Below are positions 1 to 4,423 of a DNA stretch of 10,695 nt, in pieces. The DNA comes from an uncultured Muribaculaceae bacterium. GTDB lineage: Bacteria; Bacteroidota; Bacteroidia; Bacteroidales; Muribaculaceae. The translations under genes were made by a program, and so were the position numbers. The stretch lies in contig CAJTYD010000088.1 in NCBI GenBank assembly GCA_910583775.1, forward strand, positions 1 to 10,695, in the 5' to 3' direction. The notes below the pieces were generated by a model, which was not told where the DNA came from, ran no database searches, and saw only the letters and a list, made by a program, of their open reading frames with translations. Each line of letters begins with the position of its first letter. Position 1 is the first letter of the stretch.

Positions 1-115
1 TTGGCTTCGCGGTAGATGCCGCTTAGCCTATAATCATTTTTTTAACGAACTATTGCTTTACGGATTCGCTACAGAAAATCCGGAGAAACTTAATGAAATC
101 TTTTCACAAAAATAA
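1..115 (+). CDS. 3' end of an upstream gene, possibly the ABC ATPase subunit of the operon (partial)
   Basis: The frame read from base 2 is open to a TAA at 113-115 and gives about 37 C-terminal residues, ending FATENPEKLNEIFSQK. The stop lies 5 nt before the next start, so it is co-transcribed with the permease-like gene. In Bacteroidota, YtrA-type GntR operons usually hold an ATP-binding subunit and a membrane subunit. An 'FFNE' segment followed by a short tail would suit the C-terminus of such an ATPase, but no Walker or signature motif falls in the window. The identity is therefore inferred from position only. Another frame reads GFAVDAA and then stops at 24-26, so a frameshift near the left edge cannot be excluded. 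Confidence 0.45.
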   Translation, partial: WLRGRCRLAYNHFFNELLLYGFATENPEKLNEIFSQK

Positions 116-120
116 AAATT

Positions 121-987
121 ATGGAAAATCAGATATTATCCTTTGCGAGATTGGGATATTTTATTCGCAAATATCTTATTGACTTCAGGAAGAACATAAT
201 AATGTCTTGTCTTGGAATCATCGGAGCGGTAATAGCAGTGATATTGCTTTTCACATATTCCACGTCAGATTACGATAAGCCTTTCAATGTCATCGATCCC
301 GGCTGGAGATATGAACTGAAGATCTTCTGCATCATGTTTTCTATATGGGCCTGCCTTTTCGGCACGAAGATGTATGCAGTGATTGCCTCAAAAGACATGA
401 GAATCGCATATCTTACCTCCCCGGCATCCAATCTTGAGAAATTCCTCACAACATTCCTTATCTATATAATAGGATATTCCCTGGTGGCAATTCTTGGATT
501 CTTTTTAGCCGACTGGCTGCGGGTGTTACTGGTTCCGGTCTTTCATCCTGGCGCTCGAGCACTTCCAATGTCTTTGGATTACTTCATGACATTCGGACAC
601 CCTGCTGCGTCCTCCCCCGGATTATCTCCGGAATTTTCCGAGATGAGCAGACAGACCGGCATTGTGATGTTTGCCATCTGGATCATCTGTACTCTTGTCG
701 GACAGGCCTTCTTTACTTTGGGAAGTTCCGTCTGGCCTAAAAACACTATCATAAAGGCAGGATGCGCTGCGATAGCAATTAATATCATCTCTGTTTATTT
801 CTATTGGCTTGGATACAAAACATTCATCAGCGGTTCCACCTATATTCACATACGTCCGATATTTGAAGACTTGAGTTTTAACGCCGTTCTCTCCCTTATG
901 TATGTTTCATGCGCCATTATAGTAATTTTCACATATTGGCTCAGCTACAAGAGATTTAAAGAAATCGAAACTATCAACAGATGGTAA
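121..987 (+). CDS. ABC-2-like membrane permease subunit of a GntR-controlled operon
   Basis: This 288-aa integral membrane protein has six likely transmembrane segments, at about residues 26-46, 66-88, 109-130, 180-202, 211-231 and 254-275. The loop after helix 2 carries YLTSPASNLEKFL (98-110). I recognise a 'PASNLEKF' element as typical of uncharacterised Bacteroidota permease-like proteins encoded beside GntR regulators. There is no signal peptide or soluble domain, apart from an extracytoplasmic-looking loop at about 140-178 rich in Pro, Ser and Gly. It starts 5 nt after the upstream stop and ends 3 nt before the GntR gene, so it belongs to that operon. By analogy with YtrBCDEF-type systems it would be the membrane half of an ABC exporter or envelope-stress transporter. 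The substrate is unknown and cannot be read from the sequence. Confidence 0.75.
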   Translation: MENQILSFARLGYFIRKYLIDFRKNIIMSCLGIIGAVIAVILLFTYSTSDYDKPFNVIDPGWRYELKIFCIMFSIWACLFGTKMYAVIASKDMRIAYLTSPASNLEKFLTTFLIYIIGYSLVAILGFFLADWLRVLLVPVFHPGARALPMSLDYFMTFGHPAASSPGLSPEFSEMSRQTGIVMFAIWIICTLVGQAFFTLGSSVWPKNTIIKAGCAAIAINIISVYFYWLGYKTFISGSTYIHIRPIFEDLSFNAVLSLMYVSCAIIVIFTYWLSYKRFKEIETINRW

Positions 988-990
988 TTT

Positions 991-1365
991 ATGAATTTCG
1001 ACAATAATACCAAAGCCATTTATCTTCAGATAGCCGACCGCATCTGCGACGCGATTCTACGGGGCGATTACGGATGTGACGAAAGGATACCCTCTGTCCG
1101 GGAATATGCCGCATCGCTCGAAGTGAACGCAAACACCGTGATGCGTACGTATGAAAAGCTGACTAACAGCGGCCTGATATACAATAAAAGGGGAATCGGT
1201 TATTTCGTCACTCCCGGTGCGAGGGCGAAGATAATAATGGAAAAGACAGAAAACCTGATCGACAAGGATCTGCCTCCGATTTTTAACATAATGGGGCTTC
1301 TCGGAATAACACCCGAACAACTTGCCGATGAATACAGAAATTTTTTAAACAAAAACAGAAAATGA
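991..1365 (+). CDS. GntR-family transcriptional regulator, YtrA subfamily
   Basis: This 124-aa protein consists of a GntR winged helix-turn-helix (about residues 8-75) and a short C-terminal helical tail, with no large effector-binding domain. That is the YtrA subfamily layout. Visible hallmarks are IYLQIADRICDAILRGDY (helix 1), ERIPSVREYAASLEVNANTV (helix-turn-helix) and YEKLTNSGLIYNKRGIGYFV (wing). YtrA-type regulators commonly repress their own ABC-transporter operon and are released under envelope or antibiotic stress. Here the gene is third in the operon, 3 nt after the permease, so autoregulation is likely, although the operon promoter lies outside the window. The tail (about 85-124) would serve dimerisation. 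Its stop overlaps the start of a 38-codon ORF. Confidence 0.9.
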   Translation: MNFDNNTKAIYLQIADRICDAILRGDYGCDERIPSVREYAASLEVNANTVMRTYEKLTNSGLIYNKRGIGYFVTPGARAKIIMEKTENLIDKDLPPIFNIMGLLGITPEQLADEYRNFLNKNRK

Positions 1366-1478
1366 AACTTAACGGATTTAAATATTTGAAAACATCGACC
1401 TACATCATAATTGCAGGCCTGATCATTACGTTTGCTTTAGCCTTCTTTTCCTCCACAATCCTGCTGACGGTAAATTAG
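1362..1478 (+). CDS. 38-aa single-pass membrane miniprotein, overlapping the GntR stop
   Basis: This short ORF starts at the ATG at 1362-1364, inside an ATGA overlap with the TGA of the GntR gene (1363-1365), and ends with TAG at 1476-1478. The product has a basic N-terminus (MKLNGFKYLK), then about 22 hydrophobic residues rich in Ile, Ala, Leu and Phe (about 14-35), and a three-residue tail. It would thus be a single transmembrane helix with a cytoplasmic positive end. The four-base overlap is the usual arrangement for translational coupling, and the operon hairpin begins about 40 nt downstream, so the ORF lies wholly inside the transcript. I do not recognise a family. A small accessory subunit of the neighbouring permease is a reasonable guess. 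A non-coding tail that is open by chance is the alternative, less likely given the clean topology. Confidence 0.6.
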   Translation: MKLNGFKYLKTSTYIIIAGLIITFALAFFSSTILLTVN

Positions 1479-1518
1479 AAGACAAAAGCCCAGCGAATTA
1501 GAGAATAAGTAATATAAA

Positions 1519-1560
1519 AAAGAGGCAGCGCACGCTCATATCGTCTTGCGCCGCCTCTTT
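1519..1560. terminator. Hairpin terminator closing the GntR operon; looks stronger on the minus strand
   Basis: Two 14-nt arms, 1519-1532 and 1547-1560, pair with one defect and enclose a 14-nt loop. On the plus strand the defect is an A-C mismatch and the 3' side reads AGTTATA. On the minus strand it becomes a G-U wobble, and the stem is followed by six U residues (complement of 1516-1521). It lies 40 nt after the 38-aa ORF, so it plausibly ends that operon, but its shape favours minus-strand termination. Confidence 0.7.
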
Positions 1561-1682
1561 AGTTATATAGAAAATCGGCAATACCAATTCGGGAATAGTA
1601 TAGTGGGAATCGTTTAACATTTTTTGTTGCGGATAAATAAACCATAACAAAGCAGGAGTTGTTTTTATTAATAAGTTAAGTA

Positions 1683-1724
1683 TTTCTATAATAATAGGAT
1701 ACTTTTCTATAATAATAGGATACT
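1683..1724 (+). repeat. Perfect tandem repeat, two 21-bp units, upstream of the 81-aa gene
   Basis: Bases 1683-1703 and 1704-1724 are identical 21-mers, each containing TCTATAATAATAGGATAC. The repeat ends 36 nt before the ATG at 1761, in the expected promoter zone. A 21-bp period is close to two helical turns, so both copies present the same face of the DNA. The junction contains TACTTTTC (1700-1707), one base from the Bacteroidota -7 consensus TAnnTTTG, but no good -33 element lies 19-21 nt upstream. A paired regulator site is possible; a recent slippage duplication is the simple alternative. Confidence 0.6.
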
Positions 1725-1760
1725 ATCGACTCCAAAAATCAATTATCTAAATTTACTACT

Positions 1761-2006
1761 ATGAACATCGACGAAGTAAAAGGAAAAGCATACGAACTCA
1801 AAGGGAAAGCCGAGGAGTTTATTAACAGGCCGGAAGTTCAGGAGAAAGTAAACCAGGCAAAAGACTGGCTTCAGAACGGACAGGGGAAAGAATATCTTGA
1901 GAAGGGCAAAGACATGCTTGGCGATGCCAAAGACAAACTCGAAGACTTTGTAGAAGACAAAACCGACGGCAAAGGCATCTTCGGCTTCGGCAAAAAAGAA
2001 AGCTGA
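1761..2006 (+). CDS. Small charged helical protein, CsbD/LEA-like (hypothetical)
   Basis: This 81-aa, very hydrophilic protein is rich in Lys, Glu, Asp and Gly. It has no signal peptide or membrane segment and contains no Cys. The first third, MNIDEVKGKAYELKGKAEEF, resembles the start of CsbD-type stress proteins, with a repeated KGKAxEL/KGKAEEF pattern. Similar Lys-Gly-Lys turns recur near residues 40-50 (NGQGKEYLEKGKDML), and the tail is Gly-rich with a KKES end. Long amphipathic helices broken by Gly would suit a stress-induced, partly disordered protein. It stands alone: a hairpin separates it from the upstream operon, and the downstream genes face it. No Shine-Dalgarno is visible, which is usual here. 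The role is unknown; the CsbD link rests on pattern only. Confidence 0.7.
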   Translation: MNIDEVKGKAYELKGKAEEFINRPEVQEKVNQAKDWLQNGQGKEYLEKGKDMLGDAKDKLEDFVEDKTDGKGIFGFGKKES

Positions 2007-2047
2007 CCCCGGATTTTGCATTCACGCGATTCTGTCGTTCACTCTAT

Positions 2048-2071
2048 GAGTGTGTTAAAGTAAACACACTC
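2048..2071 (+). terminator. Small hairpin after the 81-aa gene (weak terminator or 3' stabiliser)
   Basis: GAGTGTGTT at 2048-2056 and AACACACTC at 2063-2071 pair perfectly over 9 bp around a 6-nt loop, 41 nt after the stop of the 81-aa gene. No U-run follows, so it is more likely a 3' mRNA structure than a full terminator. The left arm can instead pair with 2105-2113. Confidence 0.35.
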
Positions 2072-2116
2072 TAAAACATTTGAATGACAATCTGCATCAA
2101 TTTGACACTCATATAC

Positions 2117-2148
2117 CACAAAAGCCATCCCTCGGGATGGCTTTTGTG
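2117..2148. terminator. Strong bidirectional hairpin between the 81-aa gene and the tRNA-Arg pair
   Basis: Arms 2117-2130 and 2135-2148 form a perfect 14-bp stem (CACAAAAGCCATCC and its complement) with a 4-nt loop. The A4/T4 blocks inside the arms act as the U-tract in either direction. It sits directly 3' of the last tRNA on the minus strand and downstream of the plus-strand gene, so it can end both. Two stem bases (2147-2148) are also the last two encoded bases of the tRNA. Confidence 0.75.
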
Positions 2149-2220
2149 ATTCGTGCAGGATTCAAACCTGCAACCTTCTGATCCGTAGTCAGATGCTCTA
2201 TTCAATTGAGCTAACGAACC
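2147..2220 (-). tRNA. tRNA-Arg (anticodon ACG), copy A
   Basis: The minus strand folds into a complete 74-nt cloverleaf. The acceptor GGTTCGT pairs with ACGAATC, D-stem GCTC with GAGC, anticodon stem TCTGA with TCAGA around CTACGGA (anticodon ACG), and T-stem GCAGG with CCTGC. The discriminator is A73. CCA is not encoded (CAA follows), so it must be added enzymatically. Wobble A34 is expected to be edited to inosine by TadA, reading CGU, CGC and CGA. Position 19 is A and position 56 is T, a swap of the usual G19-C56 contact. A15 and U48 fit an A-U Levitt pair. It differs from copy B essentially only at acceptor pair 3-70, here T-A. Confidence 0.95.
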
Positions 2221-2225
2221 ATTCG

Positions 2226-2299
2226 TGACTCGTGCAGGATTCAAACCTGCAACCTTCTGATCCGTAGTCAGATGCTCTATTCAATTGAGCTAACGAGCC
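2226..2299 (-). tRNA. tRNA-Arg (anticodon ACG), copy B
   Basis: This is a second 74-nt cloverleaf, first in the transcript and separated from copy A by only 5 nt (2221-2225). The acceptor GGCTCGT pairs with ACGAGTC, so pair 3-70 is C-G rather than T-A, a change on both sides that keeps the stem. All other arms, the ACG anticodon, A73, A19 and T56 are identical to copy A. CCA is not encoded (CGA follows). The two genes form a direct repeat with a 79-bp period, and processing must cut within the 5-nt spacer. Confidence 0.95.
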
Positions 2300-2326
2300 A
2301 TGCGCCTCATTTCTGATTTGCGATTG

Positions 2327-2358
2327 CAAAATTAATGCTTTAATACGATTCTACCAAA
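2327..2358 (-). promoter_or_regulatory. Bacteroidota sigma-A promoter for the tRNA-Arg pair
   Basis: On the minus strand, TTTG (2358-2355) is followed after exactly 20 nt by TAATTTTG (2334-2327), a full match to TTTG-N20-TAnnTTTG. Transcription would start near 2320, about 20 nt before copy B. The -33 element lies only 8 bp past the folB stop, so the tRNAs can be transcribed alone or by read-through from the lysC-folB operon. Confidence 0.75.
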
Positions 2359-2365
2359 TATTTCT

Positions 2366-2743
2366 CTAACTTTTTTTCCAGAAATATTCAATTCCGCAGT
2401 TTCCGTCTATTCCGGTTATCGGTGTTCCCAGCTTGTCTATCGTTATGCAGATTTCATCCACAACCGTCCATCTGTCTGATATGGCATCGGAAATGGATTG
2501 GGCCACGCTTTCCATAAGCAACCACTCTCTGCCAACTTCCTTCCTGACGATGTCATAGATATCGACGTAGGAGATCGAGGTGTCAAGATTCTCACGGATG
2601 AATTGTCCTGCATCATACCTGACTCTCAGATCGATCCTGAATTCGTTGCCGACAATTCTTTCCTGCTCGTAAACTCCGATCCTCGCTCTGAACCGTAGGT
2701 CATTGAGTCTTATCCGGAAATATGATTTGACTGCTTCCGACAT
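2366..2743 (-). CDS. folB: Dihydroneopterin aldolase
   Basis: FolB converts 7,8-dihydroneopterin to 6-hydroxymethyl-7,8-dihydropterin and glycolaldehyde in cytoplasmic folate synthesis. This 125-aa protein is the usual length for the family (about 120). It shows the family blocks in order: IRLNDLRFRARIGVYEQER (11-29), LDTSISYVDIYDIV (53-66), LLMESVAQSI (75-84) and DKLGTPITG (103-111). E26 or E28, Y59, E78 and K104 match the substrate-binding and catalytic positions known from FolB structures. The usual K-P-x-x-P-I is K-L-G-T-P-I here, a mild change. It is last in the minus-strand operon, 22 nt after rpiB, and no other folate gene is present in the window. No terminator lies between its stop and the tRNAs. 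Confidence 0.93.
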   Translation of the reverse strand: MSEAVKSYFRIRLNDLRFRARIGVYEQERIVGNEFRIDLRVRYDAGQFIRENLDTSISYVDIYDIVRKEVGREWLLMESVAQSISDAISDRWTVVDEICITIDKLGTPITGIDGNCGIEYFWKKS

Positions 2744-2765
2744 ACAATTAATAAAACCTGATAAT

Positions 2766-3200
2766 CTATTTTACCGGTATTTTATTGATTCTTCTCTCAT
2801 GACGTCCCCCTTCGAAGTCGGAGTCGAGATAGGCATCGACGATATCCTTAGCTTCGTCTACGGATACAAAACGCGCGGGAAGCACAAGGATGTTGGCATC
2901 ATTATGAGCCTTGGCCAGCCTTGCTATCTCCGGGATCCAGGCTATGGCGGCTCTGATTCCCTGATGTTTGTTCAAAGTCATGTTGATTCCGTTGCCAGAT
3001 CCGCACATCGCTATTCCGAACGGACATTCGCCGGTTTCGACAGCTTTGGCAGCCGGATGAGCATAATCCGCATAATCGCACGATTCGGAGCTGTATGTTC
3101 CGAAATCAACGCATTCATAACCTTTCTCACTCATAAATGCCATTATCTCCTGCTTAAGGTCGAAACCTGCATGATCACTGGCAAACGCGACTCTTGTCAT
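2766..3200 (-). CDS. rpiB: Ribose-5-phosphate isomerase B
   Basis: RpiB interconverts ribose-5-phosphate and ribulose-5-phosphate in the non-oxidative pentose phosphate pathway. The 144-aa length is typical. Visible motifs are VAFASDHAGFDLK (4-16) with the D9-H10 phosphate and substrate site, the active-site Cys in AMCGSGNGI (C66), H99 in LAKAHNDANIL, and the basic phosphate-binding end GGRHERRI (131-138). The LacA/RpiB fold also includes the LacAB sugar isomerases, but the Cys-Gly-Ser-Gly-Asn-Gly block and the context favour RpiB. It lies 28 nt after the gtrA-like gene and 22 nt before folB, inside the operon. Ribose-5-phosphate feeds nucleotide and pterin synthesis, so a loose metabolic link with folB is possible. 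Confidence 0.93.
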   Translation of the reverse strand: MTRVAFASDHAGFDLKQEIMAFMSEKGYECVDFGTYSSESCDYADYAHPAAKAVETGECPFGIAMCGSGNGINMTLNKHQGIRAAIAWIPEIARLAKAHNDANILVLPARFVSVDEAKDIVDAYLDSDFEGGRHERRINKIPVK

Positions 3201-3228
3201 AATATATTAGATTTAAAGTTTTCAATTT

Positions 3229-3744
3229 TTATTTCTCCTTGTCCTTGAGTATTTCAGATGCTTCCGATACAATCTCGATCTTTTCTGCCTCAAGGTCACC
3301 ACGCTGCGCCTCCATCCTCAGTTGCTTCTTACTCTTGAAAATCCTGCTTGTAAAGACAAAACGGACAAGCAGATAATTTACTGGCACACAGATCACCAAA
3401 GCCGGAAGCAATGCCAACGTAGGTCCGACGAGCCCTTTGAAGATAGCCACAAGACCCGTCTGAAGGCCCATATTGACGAGATGACTCATCGTGAAAGCCA
3501 GACCCTTCTTGGCAGTTGGATTGCTCTTGAAGGTGAAATAGCTCGTAAGAAAGAAATTAGCCACAAAACTTATGGCGTAACTTATCATGGTCGAAAGAAC
3601 CGCCGGAACCTTGACAGCATCCACAAAGACGACATAAACCCCATACTGGATCAATGTTGCCAGTCCGCCTACAAGAACAAATCGGAAGAGCTCCGCCCTC
3701 TTGCTTCTTTCGCTTAACAGTTGCTTTAATATCATATCCTTCAA
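3229..3744 (-). CDS. GtrA-family membrane protein with a charged C-terminal tail
   Basis: This 171-aa protein has four transmembrane segments at about 21-41, 48-70, 83-104 and 108-131, the GtrA/DPMS-like layout. Family signatures are RFVLVGGLATLIQYGVY (21-37), FVANFFLTSYFTF (60-72) and PVNYLLVRFVF (121-131). GtrA proteins are thought to help move or use undecaprenyl-linked sugars in O-antigen glucosylation, arabinogalactan or teichoic-acid decoration, usually beside a GT2 glycosyltransferase. No such enzyme is adjacent here, but a DPM1-like GT2 gene lies about 3.4 kb away (7149-7883). Most GtrA proteins end soon after helix 4; this one adds about 38 residues rich in Lys and Glu (134-171). Its ATG overlaps the engB stop (ATGA, 3744-3741), suggesting translational coupling. 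The substrate cannot be assigned. Confidence 0.85.
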   Translation of the reverse strand: MKDMILKQLLSERSKRAELFRFVLVGGLATLIQYGVYVVFVDAVKVPAVLSTMISYAISFVANFFLTSYFTFKSNPTAKKGLAFTMSHLVNMGLQTGLVAIFKGLVGPTLALLPALVICVPVNYLLVRFVFTSRIFKSKKQLRMEAQRGDLEAEKIEIVSEASEILKDKEK

Positions 3745-4400
3745 TTTTTCTCTTCCGGACTTCCGCTTTCAGACTCCTCCGTCTCCTCTTCGCAGCTTTC
3801 CGAAATCTCCTTATTGATAGAAAATATATAATCCAGAAGCTCTTCTCTTCCTCGGCCTTTTTCAGATGACGTGATAAAGACAGGAGGTAATTCATCCCAC
3901 GACTCGAGAAGCACCTTCTTGTATTCATCCACGTTCCGCTGCGCCGCCACCGGCCCGAGCTTATCCGCTTTTGTGAAGACAATGGCAAACGGAACTGAAT
4001 TCTCTCCGAGCCAGTTAAGAAATTCAAGGTCGATCTTCTGAGGAGAATGACGAATATCGATAAGCACGAACAGACATGTGAGCTGACGGCGCCCAAGAAT
4101 ATAGTTGCGTATAATGCCTGCGAACTTCTCCCGCTGTTCTTTACCGCGTGCGGCATAGCCGTAACCGGGAAGGTCTACCACATACCACGCTCCGTTATCT
4201 ACCTTGAAATGATTGATAAGCAATGTCTTTCCCGGCTTCTGAGATGTCTTTGCAAGACTCTTGCTCTTACCGAGCATATTGATCAGAGAGGATTTACCGA
4301 CATTCGATCTTCCGATAAAGGCATATTCCGGTACATCTGTCTCAGGACATTTGCGGACGTCCTGATTGCTTATCTCATATTTTATATTCTTAATATCCAT
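3741..4400 (-). CDS. engB: Ribosome biogenesis GTP-binding protein YsxC/EngB
   Basis: EngB is a small essential TRAFAC-class GTPase needed for late assembly of the 50S ribosomal subunit. From the ATG at 4400 it is 219 aa. G-motifs in order are GRSNVGKSS (G1, 30-38), PGKT (G2, 56-59), DLPGYG (G3, 76-81), TKAD (G4, 143-146) and SSEKGRG (G5 region, 178-184). An upstream in-frame TTG at 4427 would add nine residues and overlap the lysC stop. I prefer the ATG because MDIKNIKYEIS matches the usual family N-terminus. The tail from about 200 is strongly acidic (SCEEETEESESGSPEE), more extended than in well-known homologues. It starts 23 nt after lysC and overlaps the gtrA-like start by 4 bases. Confidence 0.93.
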   Translation of the reverse strand: MDIKNIKYEISNQDVRKCPETDVPEYAFIGRSNVGKSSLINMLGKSKSLAKTSQKPGKTLLINHFKVDNGAWYVVDLPGYGYAARGKEQREKFAGIIRNYILGRRQLTCLFVLIDIRHSPQKIDLEFLNWLGENSVPFAIVFTKADKLGPVAAQRNVDEYKKVLLESWDELPPVFITSSEKGRGREELLDYIFSINKEISESCEEETEESESGSPEEKN

Positions 4401-4423
4401 TTCTCTTCGGGATAATGTGTTTT

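Noticed and set aside
1687..1692. TATAAT as an E. coli-type -10 box for the 81-aa gene
   Set aside because: Bacteroidota sigma-A uses TAnnTTTG, and the nearest TTGTTT lies 22 nt away, wrong spacing for an E. coli-type promoter.
2147..2299. The tRNA-Arg direct repeat as an integrated-element attachment site
   Set aside because: Both copies are full tRNAs with only 5 nt between them, and there is no integrase or foreign gene nearby.
2703..3248. Plus-strand ORF (181 aa) opposite rpiB and folB
   Set aside because: It is a shadow of the RpiB coding strand; the translation has no family features.
3557..4156. Minus-strand ORF (199 aa) spanning the engB/gtrA junction
   Set aside because: It is another frame of engB and the gtrA-like gene, both of which carry strong family motifs; the product is Arg/Ser/Cys-rich as expected for an off-frame reading.
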